Source: an uncultured Candidatus Saccharibacteria bacterium
GTDB lineage: Bacteria; Patescibacteriota; Saccharimonadia; Saccharimonadales; Saccharimonadaceae
Length of the DNA stretch: 11,921 nt
Reading direction: 5' to 3'
Assembly (NCBI GenBank): GCA_947364965.1
Contig: CANAUU010000023.1
Coordinates: 1 to 11,921, forward strand
The translations under genes were made by a program, and so were the position numbers. The notes under the pieces were generated by a model. The model saw nothing but the letters and a program-made list of their open reading frames with translations, had not been told where the DNA came from and ran no database searches. The stretch's first letter is position 1; each line of letters starts with the position of its first letter. Shown in pieces: positions 1 through 6,966 of this stretch.

Positions 1-61
1 TAAACGGCCCAAGTAACTTATCGTCCGCTTCAACGTCCTGCGGAACCTTGTATGTTGCCAT
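1..61 (-). CDS. PrgI family protein, N-terminal fragment (runs off left edge)
   Basis: Twenty codons of an N-terminus are visible, starting MATYKVPQDVEADDKLLGPF, read leftward from the ATG at 59-61. This opening is what I know from PrgI-family proteins of CPR genomes, small membrane proteins encoded between the VirB6/TrbL-like gene and the VirB4-type ATPase of type IV secretion-like loci. It starts 41 nt after the stop of the VirB6-like gene on the same strand, which fits that gene order. No Shine-Dalgarno sequence is visible; a TATAAT lies on the minus strand at 69-74, 7 nt before the ATG, so a leaderless start is possible. The body of the protein is outside the window. Confidence 0.8.
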   Translation of the reverse strand, partial: MATYKVPQDVEADDKLLGPF

Positions 62-102
62 ATATATTATTATACATTAAATATGGCGATTTTGGGAAGA
101 AA

Positions 103-3100
103 TTATGGCAAAAACGGGTTGTCATCTGGGAGGTCAAAGAGGGAGGTCCCGCCAAGAAGTTGGCTGATTTCATTGGCAGCAGCGTTGATGGCGTTGCGGT
201 TATGTTGGGCGGCATTAACAATCTCGTCAATGCTACCGCCTGCGCCATCCGTTGAAGTTGGTCGAGGAGGTTGACTGTATTGACGGATGATTTCTTGAAT
301 TTGCGGAGCTAAGATAGGGTCTTGGAGAGTGGAAGTTTCGCTGGCAAAACCATTAAAACGTTTAGCAAAATCGGTCATGTTTTTGCTGGCTGTGGCTTGA
401 GACTTGAGAACGTCTAGAATGGTGTTGATGTCGTCGAGTTGGGCTTGGGCTTCTTGATCGCTTTCGAGACGTTCGAGCTGTTCCGCGAGGACGCGGATTG
501 ATTCGCGAAGCTGGCTAATTTTGGCGCTGGGGTTGCCTCCACTGCCGCGTGGTGGGCGAGGAGGTTGCGGAGGTCGTGGTCCGTGTGGGGTAGATGGTGG
601 TGGGTTATCATCCTCATCATCGTCGCCCCAGTCAATATCGATGGCGTTTTCGTCAGACGGTGGGGTGGCAATACCTGCACGGTAATCAGTGAGACGCCGT
701 TTGGCAGCTTCAACGAGGCGCTTAGTGATGCCTGGGTCATTACTGGCGTAGATATCAACGGTTGGATCTAATTTTTGGTCATATGGAACGTTCGGGTCAA
801 TATTACGTTGCCCGAGAGTTTCGAGAACATCGGCGAGAGCGATAAGAGCTTCTAGTGTATCTGGTTTCTGATTGTCCATGACGTTTGGGGAGAGGTTGCG
901 ATTCAAAACGCCAACAAGCTTTTTAGCGCCGCGAGTAAAGATGACGTGTTTGATATAATCTTGCTTTTGTTCAAGTGTAGATTCATTAAAGCTGATTGAC
1001 TCCCATTTCTTGAAGTTTCCTTGTTCATCGAAAACTGGGCGGGCACCTTTAAGGAATTCTTGGTTGACGTTGGTATAGTTGTCAATGTCAGCTTGTGGGA
1101 ACCAGAATGCGAAATCTTTGAGATAGTTGCTGTCGACTTGGTATGTTCCATCTGGGTTAAAGATGTCTTCTGGGGCAAAGTTGAGGGTGTTGAGCTGGTT
1201 CATGTAGCGCTTGATGGCCCAAACATCGTTGATTGGGAACATGTTAGGCTTGGCGGAGGCATTGAAGCTTTGCCATTTGGCAATATTCAATTCGCCTGGT
1301 GTGGCAATACCGCCACCGTCCAAGTGAGCAGCAAGCATAGAGGTGTAGGCGGCGTCTTTTTCTTTATAGTTGGCGCCGAGCATAGCGGCGGAAATAGTAC
1401 TGTGGTAGCGGCGGAGGATGCCGGTTTGTTCACCAGGTTTGTCGCCAATACCGATAGACCAAGCGTACCGATCGTTGATTGGGTCAGCAATATTGATATT
1501 ATTGACGAGAAGCTCTTTCATATAGCCAGCGTCGTCCTCGTATACGCGTTGAACAAGTTGTTTTTTGTCATTGCGAATATCGAAGTAGCGGACTTTGCGG
1601 TAGTGAGCTTCGCGTTCAGCCGGATCGAGGGCGTCATATTCTTCTTTGGTGATTTCTACACCTGTGGTTTTATGGACGCCAATGTAGTGTTGCCATGGAG
1701 TATGCTGTTTCCCTGGTTTCAAATTCCACATTTCATCTTCAATTTCTTCGCCATTTTCATCGATTTCACGACCATTATCTCCGATGCGGTTAATGTCGAG
1801 GAACATACCGCGAGCGGCGGCTTTATCAACGCCGAATTTGGTCATAATGATGCTGGCTTCACCGCGGCGGCGGCGTTCGATGTTAGCGTTGCCGACGATG
1901 ACTTGACCCATAATGGAGGATTCACCAGTGTGCCCAAGGCTACCAGCTGCACCTCGAACGAGGCGATTGAATTGATATGGGTTGCGCTCAGAGTTGATGC
2001 TGGCTGTTAAGTACTTGTCAAGGAGATAATCCTGATCAGCCTGTGCTTCATTGGCGGCAAGGAATTGCTGTTTCATGGATTCGAGATAGGCTTCGCCGTG
2101 GGCGTCAGAAAGCCGGCTGGCAGCGGAGCCAGAGAAGTGGCGGCCGTAAGCAGAGAGAGTGTTGCGGTAGGCAGCATTGGCGACGCCGACGCGGGTTTCG
2201 TAGAGGGCGGCGCGTTTGGCGTTTTCGGTGTAGCGGTTAGCGCGTTTGGACCAGGTGTCGTTGCCGTCTTTGTCGACACCAGTGCTGGAAGAGGCGGTGA
2301 TTAGGGCGCGTTCATGAGCCTTGCCGTGGCGAATTTCGAGAGAGTTCTTTGTGTCGAGTTCGCGGAGTTCGCGGCGGTAGTCAAGATAGCGGCGGAGTTT
2401 GGCGCCAGGCATGGTGGAGTTGGCGAGGTAGCGTTGGCGGTTGAGCTCTTTATGGCTGAGGGACCAGCCGGCGAGACCGCGTTCGGCCGGAGCGGCGAGT
2501 TTGCGGAGGCCGGTATTGACGGCGCCGAGGATGGTGCCAGACATCTTCATGAGTGACCAGGAGAAAACGAGTGGGAAAATCTGGACGGCAATACCGAGGA
2601 TGAGGCCGAAGCCGTCTTTGGCGGAGGTGATGAGAGCCCAACCGGCGAGCTGAGAGGCGCCGAAGAGGAAGCTGAACATTGGATAAAAGATAAGCATTTG
2701 GAAGAGGAGGTTCTTCCATTTGGTGAACCATTTTTCGGTGTTGGGGAGGAGATAGGCAACAAAGGCGAGCGGGGAGATCATAATAAGGAGGGCGACGAGG
2801 GCTTGGCGGGCGGCGATGGTCAAGAGACCAGAAACGACGGCGACGACAGCGCCGATGAGAACTGGGACGAGCATCCAGAAGAGTGAGGCGAATCCGCCCG
2901 TAGCGCCAATGGCGATACCGGCGATGCCAGTGCCGGCGATGATAGAAGAGACAATTTCGCCGACAGGGACGTTTGCGATTTCGCTAGCTTCTCCGTTCGC
3001 GATAACACTTTCTTGAATGCCAGTGAAGAATTCACGGAGGTTGGAGCCGATGATGTTGCTGAGATCGACGGCGAGTGAGCAGATGATGAAGCTGAGGTTG

Positions 3101-3792
3101 ACGAGAATGATGGCGATGATGAGGCGCGGGAGGATGCGCTTAACGCCGTAGTTATTGAGGCCAACACCGGTGATTTGAGAGTAGATGACGATAAGGAGGA
3201 AAATGACGAAGACAATGTTGGTGATGTTGCGGGCATATTGCCAGACAAGGTAGATAGGAGAGTTGGCTTCCATGCTGAGAGGCGGAACGATAGAAAGGCC
3301 ATCTACGACATTGTAGATAGTGTCGATGAATTTGGCAATGACACCGGTGGTGGGGCAGACGATCCAGGCGAGTGCACCGACTTGGTCTTCGCAAGTGTTG
3401 GGGGTTGTTTCGTCATCGGAGCCTTCAGGATTGGTGTCGTCGGTTTCGAGACCATAGCTTGGTCCGCTGTCGCTGTCCTCATCACCGGGTTCAAGACCGT
3501 AGCTGGGACCGTTGTCGTTGTCATTATTATCGTCGTCAAGACCGTAGCTCGGGTCGTTGGGATTGGTTTCGTCGTTTGTTTCGAGGCCATAGCTCGGGCT
3601 ATCGGGGTTGGCGTCGTTGTCGGTTTCGAGACCATAGCTTGGTTCGTTATTCCCTGGCTGAGTGATTTCGTCGGGTTCGTCGGCGTAGACGGAAGAGTTG
3701 GGAGTGGTCGCAAAAGTCGTAGCAAAAATCACGCCAAAGGTCAAAAAGACAATGGACAAGATTTTTACAATTCTCGCAATTATATTTTTCAT
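103..3792 (-). CDS. TrbL/VirB6-like polytopic membrane protein with long cytoplasmic domain and N-terminal PSYGLE repeats (1229 aa)
   Basis: Probable inner channel component of a type IV secretion-like apparatus. Residues 1-37 form a signal peptide or first membrane helix (MKNIIARIVKIL, cut near VYA-D). Residues 38-133 are a low-complexity acidic stretch with five P-S-Y-G-L-(E/D) copies at 51, 66, 81, 96 and 111. Cys134 and Cys146 follow. Roughly residues 190-440 hold several hydrophobic segments, including the stretch ISPLAFVAYLLPNTEKWF that I associate with CPR VirB6/TrbL proteins. The remaining ~780 residues are soluble, charged and presumably cytoplasmic, with a Pro-rich linker near 1061-1083, a coiled coil near 1087-1140, and the end NPFLP. 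No enzymatic motif is recognised there. The frame is open further upstream to 3861, but the promoter at 3833-3861 lies inside that extension. The ATG at 3790-3792, with GGGAAG 6 nt before it, is therefore the better start. Stop TAA. Confidence 0.85.
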   Translation of the reverse strand: MKNIIARIVKILSIVFLTFGVIFATTFATTPNSSVYADEPDEITQPGNNEPSYGLETDNDANPDSPSYGLETNDETNPNDPSYGLDDDNNDNDNGPSYGLEPGDEDSDSGPSYGLETDDTNPEGSDDETTPNTCEDQVGALAWIVCPTTGVIAKFIDTIYNVVDGLSIVPPLSMEANSPIYLVWQYARNITNIVFVIFLLIVIYSQITGVGLNNYGVKRILPRLIIAIILVNLSFIICSLAVDLSNIIGSNLREFFTGIQESVIANGEASEIANVPVGEIVSSIIAGTGIAGIAIGATGGFASLFWMLVPVLIGAVVAVVSGLLTIAARQALVALLIMISPLAFVAYLLPNTEKWFTKWKNLLFQMLIFYPMFSFLFGASQLAGWALITSAKDGFGLILGIAVQIFPLVFSWSLMKMSGTILGAVNTGLRKLAAPAERGLAGWSLSHKELNRQRYLANSTMPGAKLRRYLDYRRELRELDTKNSLEIRHGKAHERALITASSSTGVDKDGNDTWSKRANRYTENAKRAALYETRVGVANAAYRNTLSAYGRHFSGSAASRLSDAHGEAYLESMKQQFLAANEAQADQDYLLDKYLTASINSERNPYQFNRLVRGAAGSLGHTGESSIMGQVIVGNANIERRRRGEASIIMTKFGVDKAAARGMFLDINRIGDNGREIDENGEEIEDEMWNLKPGKQHTPWQHYIGVHKTTGVEITKEEYDALDPAEREAHYRKVRYFDIRNDKKQLVQRVYEDDAGYMKELLVNNINIADPINDRYAWSIGIGDKPGEQTGILRRYHSTISAAMLGANYKEKDAAYTSMLAAHLDGGGIATPGELNIAKWQSFNASAKPNMFPINDVWAIKRYMNQLNTLNFAPEDIFNPDGTYQVDSNYLKDFAFWFPQADIDNYTNVNQEFLKGARPVFDEQGNFKKWESISFNESTLEQKQDYIKHVIFTRGAKKLVGVLNRNLSPNVMDNQKPDTLEALIALADVLETLGQRNIDPNVPYDQKLDPTVDIYASNDPGITKRLVEAAKRRLTDYRAGIATPPSDENAIDIDWGDDDEDDNPPPSTPHGPRPPQPPRPPRGSGGNPSAKISQLRESIRVLAEQLERLESDQEAQAQLDDINTILDVLKSQATASKNMTDFAKRFNGFASETSTLQDPILAPQIQEIIRQYSQPPRPTSTDGAGGSIDEIVNAAQHNRNAINAAANEISQLLGGTSLFDLPDDNPFLP
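3433..3645 (-). repeat. Five 45-nt in-frame tandem units encoding the PSYGL(E/D) motif
   Basis: On the plus strand the core ac/gc-c-a/g-tagct recurs starting at 3451, 3496, 3541, 3586 and 3631, exactly 45 nt apart. The first and last copies share the string cggtttcgagaccatagctt (20 nt). Each unit encodes P-S-Y-G-L plus E or D, followed by about nine variable residues rich in Asp, Asn, Glu, Thr and Gly. The exact period in a disordered-looking region points to growth by unit duplication and possibly variable copy number between strains. Confidence 0.9.
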
Positions 3793-3832
3793 AATAGACT
3801 TCCCAATAATCCCCATTTCGGGGCATACAACC

Positions 3833-3861
3833 ATTATATCACACATAAGCATTTTAGTCAA
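3833..3861 (-). promoter_or_regulatory. Strong sigma70-type promoter of the VirB6-like/prgI operon
   Basis: Read on the minus strand: -35 TTGACT (3856-3861), 17-bp spacer, -10 TATAAT (3833-3838), with TG one base before the -10 (extended -10). The predicted transcript starts near 3826, leaving a leader of about 34 nt before the ATG at 3792. That leader contains a small hairpin, CCCC/GGGG around a 5-nt loop (3811-3823). The alternative ATG at 3814-3816 is partly buried in this hairpin. Confidence 0.8.
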
Positions 3862-4017
3862 TAGTTTTTTTGAGAGATTTAAGGTTTAGGGGATTGGTTT
3901 TTGACAGGTGGGGCAGGTTTTTGGGTCTTGGGGTCAGGTTTGAGGTTAGTTTTTGGCTGTGGGAGTTGGATTTTCTTGGGTTGGAGGGTTGATTTGAGGA
4001 TTTGCTTGACGAGGGAG

Positions 4018-4046
4018 TTGGTTTTTTGGAGAAATAATGATAAGAT
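4018..4046 (+). promoter_or_regulatory. Weak candidate promoter for the first pilin genes, possibly leaderless
   Basis: TTGGTT (4018-4023), a 17-bp spacer and TAAGAT (4041-4046) would place a transcript start at or near 4053, the A of the first pilin ATG. The matches to consensus are poor and this is offered only because no better promoter is visible between the divergent genes. The rest of 3862-4052 is low-complexity, G- and T-rich on the plus strand, and I see no gene or RNA in it. Confidence 0.25.
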
Positions 4047-4052
4047 GGGAGT

Positions 4053-4769
4053 ATGAAACAGAAGATTTTGGGATTTCTTGGGGCGGTTTTGATTACGGTG
4101 GGGTGTGTTGGTGTGATGGGGGTGACGACGGAGTCGGCGTGGGCGGTGGAAGTGTCGGCTGGGGGTGAGGATAATTGCACAAAAGATTATTTGGGATTTA
4201 GGCCGTGGTTTTATGATAAGTCTGGCAAAATTTGTAGCGGTGGGAATATCATGCAACCAGAGAAAAATGAAGAAGCATTGAAGGTTTTCATTTGGACGAT
4301 TGTGTTGAACATTTCCTTTGATTTGACTTTGGCGGTGGGGTATATTGCGGTGGCGATGGTGATTTATGGTGGTTATTTATATATTATGGCACAGGGTGAT
4401 CCGGGTAAGGCGGCAAAAGGGCAACATACGTTGATTTCGGCAGTGATTGGCGTGGTGATTGCGATGGGGGCATCGGTGATTGTAAATACGCTACAAATTG
4501 TGCTAGGTCTTACGAGTGGATTGCCGACAACAGTGAGTACTGCAAGTCAGATTCAGGGGATTTTCTCGTGGGCATATGCGATGGCGGGGTTGGTTGCCGT
4601 AGTGTTTATTATTAAAGGCGGGGTGGAGTATATGATTTCCAGGGGTGATCCGGGGAGAGTGCAGAAGGCGACACGGAGTTTGGTCTATGCAGTGGTTGGT
4701 TTGATTATTGTGATTTTGGCGTCGGTAATTACAAATGTGGTAATGAGCTCAATTGGAGGAGCGCTGTAA
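4053..4769 (+). CDS. Double-module TrbC/VirB2-like pilin protein (238 aa)
   Basis: A secreted membrane protein of the VirB2/TrbC pilin type. The signal peptide is residues 1-31 (MKQKILG..., cut AWA-V). A soluble stretch of residues 32-75 with Cys42 and Cys61 may form a disulfide. Two copies of the pilin fold follow. Module 1 has hydrophobic segments at about 90-112 and 127-150, joined by a short loop holding GDPGK (115-119). Module 2 has segments at about 170-195 and 209-231, joined by GDPGR (198-202). The GG pair before each loop (106-107 and 189-190) is also repeated, so the two modules lie 83 residues apart. Single-module VirB2-like proteins are usually 100-140 aa, so this is an internal duplication or fusion. 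The stop overlaps the next start by one base (TAATG), implying translational coupling. The start lacks a well-spaced Shine-Dalgarno sequence. Confidence 0.85.
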   Translation: MKQKILGFLGAVLITVGCVGVMGVTTESAWAVEVSAGGEDNCTKDYLGFRPWFYDKSGKICSGGNIMQPEKNEEALKVFIWTIVLNISFDLTLAVGYIAVAMVIYGGYLYIMAQGDPGKAAKGQHTLISAVIGVVIAMGASVIVNTLQIVLGLTSGLPTTVSTASQIQGIFSWAYAMAGLVAVVFIIKGGVEYMISRGDPGRVQKATRSLVYAVVGLIIVILASVITNVVMSSIGGAL

Positions 4770-5152
4770 TGAGAAAAATTGGATTAGTTATTTTTGGGGT
4801 GGTTTTGGCGTTGTTTGGTGTATATGTGATGGTTGTAGAACCGGTAATGGCGGCGGTTAATTCGGAAATTTGTGATGGGCCATTTGACCCTGAACAAAAA
4901 GAGGCGGCGGGGTGTAATGTGGATAAAGATGCTGGGACAGTGGCTAGTTCGGTTATTCAGGTTGTTCTTGGTTTTATTGGCGTAATTGCGGTGGGTGTGA
5001 TGATTTATGGTGGCTTTTTGTTTCTGACGAGCTCTGGGGATGCTGGGAAAGTCAAACGAGGTCAGGATGCGATTAAATATGGGTTGATTGGTCTCGTGGT
5101 CTCACTATTGGCATATGCGATTGTGACATTCGTTAGCATGATGGTTTCTTAG
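4769..5152 (+). CDS. TrbC/VirB2-like pilin protein (127 aa)
   Basis: Small secreted protein with a signal peptide (residues 1 to ~28, cut near VMA-A), then a short soluble stretch with Cys35 and Cys49, and two hydrophobic helices at about 60-86 and 101-125. They are separated by a basic loop with GDAGKVKRG, the same arrangement as in the neighbouring proteins. In VirB2/TrbC pilins such a loop faces the cytoplasm and the termini face outward. Translation is probably coupled to the gene before it through the TAATG overlap, and a GGAGG lies 9 nt before the ATG. It should act as a pilus or channel subunit of the type IV secretion-like system encoded divergently at the left. That role is inferred from fold and context. 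Confidence 0.85.
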   Translation: MRKIGLVIFGVVLALFGVYVMVVEPVMAAVNSEICDGPFDPEQKEAAGCNVDKDAGTVASSVIQVVLGFIGVIAVGVMIYGGFLFLTSSGDAGKVKRGQDAIKYGLIGLVVSLLAYAIVTFVSMMVS

Positions 5153-5199
5153 GTAGGGTTGTTTCGCATTTATGCGTGTATTTTGTGGGGAGAAAATGC

Positions 5200-5228
5200 T
5201 AGACATTTCGGGGTGGGTGTTGTATTAT
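5200..5228 (+). promoter_or_regulatory. Promoter of the third and fourth pilin genes
   Basis: -35 TAGACA (5200-5205), 17-bp spacer, -10 TATTAT (5223-5228), each one mismatch from consensus. The transcript would start near 5235, about 29 nt before the ATG at 5264. A short palindrome, CGCAT/ATGCG at 5165-5176, lies just upstream and may weakly end transcripts from the previous pair, so pilins 3 and 4 may be expressed separately from pilins 1 and 2. Confidence 0.6.
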
Positions 5229-5263
5229 GGGTAGTAAGAGTAATTAACAAATAAGGGAGAATT

Positions 5264-5653
5264 ATGAAGAAACTTATTTTAAGTATTGCGGCAGTCGTTA
5301 TGACCGTGATTGGATTGGGCAGTGTTGCGACATTGTCGCCTGCTGCGTATGCTGTCACTGCTGATAGTGGTGTTCAGGACTGGGTGAATGAAGCTGGCGG
5401 TTCTACTAATTCTGCGGCCACTACTGGTCTGATGCCTATGATTAAGAATATTATTAATATTGTACTTGGTGTCGTTGGTATCATCGCTGTCGTGATGATG
5501 ATTATGGGTGGTATCAGCTTTATTACTTCGCAGGGTGATGCCGGTAAAGTGACAAAGGCGCGTAATACGATCCTTTATGGTGTTGTTGGTCTCATTGTGG
5601 CGCTTTTGGCGTTCGCGATTGTGAACTTTGTGTTGGGCAATCTCATTTCCTAG
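5264..5653 (+). CDS. TrbC/VirB2-like pilin protein (129 aa)
   Basis: Signal peptide residues 1-30 (MKKLILS..., cut AYA-V), a mature N-terminal stretch without Cys, and hydrophobic helices at about 60-89 and 104-127 joined by a loop with SQGDAGKV. It belongs to the same pilin-like family as its neighbours. GGGAG lies 4 nt before the ATG. It is followed within 20 nt by the fourth pilin gene. A 57-nt stretch near its 3' end (5579-5635) matches the corresponding part of the fourth pilin (6001-6057) at all but two positions, far closer than the rest of the two genes, suggesting recent gene conversion or duplication. Likely a pilus or channel subunit. Confidence 0.85.
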   Translation: MKKLILSIAAVVMTVIGLGSVATLSPAAYAVTADSGVQDWVNEAGGSTNSAATTGLMPMIKNIINIVLGVVGIIAVVMMIMGGISFITSQGDAGKVTKARNTILYGVVGLIVALLAFAIVNFVLGNLIS

Positions 5654-5673
5654 GTAGATTGATGAGGTTTTGG

Positions 5674-6156
5674 ATGAAACTTAAACAAGCTATTTTGTCT
5701 ACGGCTGTTCTGGTTAGCTTGGGTGTTTCTCTAGTGTTGACAGAGACGGCCATCGCGGCCGTCTCTTGTCCTCCAGGGACGATTCATGCTGGAGCGTCAA
5801 AGCCGACCTATGCGGAATGTAATATTGATTCCAGCGCTACGACGGATGATTTGCTTGGAACCGTAAAGAATATTATCAATGTGATTCTAGGCGTGCTTGG
5901 TGTTGTGGCTGTAGTAGTGATTATCTTGGGCGGGTTTACGTTTATGACATCCCAAGGTGATGCTGGCAAGGTAATGAAGGGGCGTAATACGATTTTGTGG
6001 GGTGTTGTTGGCCTCATTGTGGCGCTTTTGGCGTTCGCGATCGTGAACTTTGTGTTGAGGAATGTGGGGGTTGGCGGTGCTAGAGACCCAGAATATGGAC
6101 TCGAAGAAGGCAGCGGTGGGGCAGGTGACACGGGCCCATCTTATGGCTTTGAATAG
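5674..6156 (+). CDS. TrbC/VirB2-like pilin protein with C-terminal YGLE/YGFE tail (160 aa)
   Basis: Signal peptide residues 1-28 (MKLKQAIL..., cut near AIA-A), a soluble part with Cys32 and Cys49, two hydrophobic helices at about 67-92 and 107-128, and the loop SQGDAGKV typical of this locus. Unlike the other pilins it carries a 30-residue Gly- and acid-rich tail with P-E-Y-G-L-E at 139-144 and P-S-Y-G-F-E at 155-160, the last six residues of the protein. The same motif is repeated five times in the VirB6-like protein. By pilin topology the tail faces outside. I chose the ATG at 5674 because GAGGT lies 5 nt before it. An in-frame ATG at 5662 would add four residues and has a poorer ribosome site. 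Confidence 0.85.
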   Translation: MKLKQAILSTAVLVSLGVSLVLTETAIAAVSCPPGTIHAGASKPTYAECNIDSSATTDDLLGTVKNIINVILGVLGVVAVVVIILGGFTFMTSQGDAGKVMKGRNTILWGVVGLIVALLAFAIVNFVLRNVGVGGARDPEYGLEEGSGGAGDTGPSYGFE

Positions 6157-6190
6157 GGCTGATAACATTGTCTGACTGGATTTTAGTGAG

Positions 6191-6219
6191 TTGGTTCTTG
6201 TGGGGAGGACCAATTTTTT
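6191..6219 (+). terminator. Rho-independent terminator of the pilin operon
   Basis: Hairpin with arms TTGGTTCT (6191-6198) and AGGACCAA (6206-6213), one G-U pair, a 7-nt loop and then six T (6214-6219). It lies 35 nt after the stop of the fourth pilin gene. Between here and the next terminator (6220-6355) I see nothing. Confidence 0.8.
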
Positions 6220-6355
6220 GTGGTGTGGTGGGATATGTATGTAGTCGGTGTGGACGAATGCGAGCTGGGAATAGTGGGGTTGTGGTGATTGAGGCTACGT
6301 ATTGTGTATTGCGGAAAAGGATTTTGGAGGTTTGAGTATTGTTATACATACAACT

Positions 6356-6376
6356 AAAAACCGCCCGGTGGGGCGG
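6356..6376 (-). terminator. Rho-independent terminator downstream of hsp20
   Basis: On the minus strand, CCGCCC, loop CACC, GGGCGG, then five T (plus-strand A at 6356-6360). It closes the hsp20 transcript arriving from the right. On the plus strand there is no T tract, so it is directional. Confidence 0.75.
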
Positions 6377-6392
6377 AATTTAGTGTGTGAGT

Positions 6393-6409
6393 AAAACCTG
6401 AAAGGTTTT
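6393..6409 (-). other. A/T-flanked hairpin between hsp20 stop and its terminator
   Basis: AAAACCT (6393-6399), 3-nt loop, AGGTTTT (6403-6409). It reads as a hairpin on either strand and lies 22 nt past the hsp20 stop. It could be an auxiliary terminator or an mRNA 3' stabiliser. Confidence 0.4.
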
Positions 6410-6431
6410 GTTGTCGAACGACGTTGTTGAG

Positions 6432-6932
6432 CTATTGGATAGCGATTTTCTTTGGAGCGTCCTGTTGTTCTTTTTCGAAGGAAATGGTGAGGACGCCGTC
6501 TTTGAGCTCGGCCTTGACTGTGCCTTCTTCTTCTTTGACTGGAACAGGGAGAGCAATGGTGCGAGAGAACTCACCCCAATAACACTCTTGAATATGCCAA
6601 GCGGTGGTATTTTCGTCTTCCCCGCCGCTCAAAATGCCGGAAATTGTCAGGATGTTGTCGGAAATCGTCACGTTGAGATCTGACTTGGAAATGCCAGCCG
6701 TGCGAGCTTTAACAACTAGTTTATCCGCGGTTTCGTAGACATCTACGGCGAGCTGTCCTGGAAAATCGTCGGTATCTTCCCACCCATCATTTACCCCCGG
6801 ATCTGATGGTTCATCAACGTTGAGGATAGCCTTTTCATTACGGTCGATGACTGGAGCCGGTTCGGCGTCATCGAGGAATGCACGGGCTAAATCGTCTTCC
6901 ATCAGCATATCGGCATCATTAGTGCGAGCCAT
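6432..6932 (-). CDS. hsp20: Hsp20 family small heat shock protein (166 aa)
   Basis: ATP-independent holdase chaperone of the alpha-crystallin family, cytoplasmic. The acidic N-terminal arm (residues 1-60) precedes an alpha-crystallin domain at about 62-155, beginning near QLAVDVYETADKLVV. The hallmark A-x-x-x-x-GVL motif is present as AELKDGVL, and an I-x-I type tail (KKIAIQ) ends the protein. Length is usual for the family. The frame is open 21 codons further upstream, but the ATG at 6930-6932 has a GGAGGT (6943-6948) about 10 nt before it, and the longer version would overlap the promoter. Its promoter and terminator are both visible, so it is transcribed alone. No CIRCE-like inverted repeat is seen upstream, so heat regulation is not evident. 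Confidence 0.92.
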   Translation of the reverse strand: MARTNDADMLMEDDLARAFLDDAEPAPVIDRNEKAILNVDEPSDPGVNDGWEDTDDFPGQLAVDVYETADKLVVKARTAGISKSDLNVTISDNILTISGILSGGEDENTTAWHIQECYWGEFSRTIALPVPVKEEEGTVKAELKDGVLTISFEKEQQDAPKKIAIQ

Positions 6933-6966
6933 TGCTTGAATTACCTCCGTTATATTGTTATGCTTT

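Noticed and set aside
1021..2010. Long plus-strand open frame (329 codons) opposite the VirB6-like gene
   Set aside because: It is fully antisense to a gene with signal peptide, membrane helices and promoter, and its hydrophobic, Val/Phe-rich product is a mirror of the codon bias on the other strand. No ribosome site.
3175..3864. Plus-strand open frame of 229 codons over the YGLE repeats
   Set aside because: Its Val/Gly/Phe repeats are the reverse complement of the 45-nt units. The minus strand explains them with a promoter, start and secreted N-terminus.
3879..4052. Minus-strand frame with a Pro/Lys-rich end (PKTQKPAPPVKNQSPKP) between the divergent genes
   Set aside because: It looks protein-like but has no usable start codon before it runs under the plus-strand pilin gene. 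The composition follows from a G/T-rich plus strand, so I treat it as non-coding.
5165..5176. CGCAT/ATGCG palindrome as a terminator after the second pilin gene
   Set aside because: The stem is only five pairs with a two-base gap and the T tract is poor. I mention it as a possible weak pause site only.
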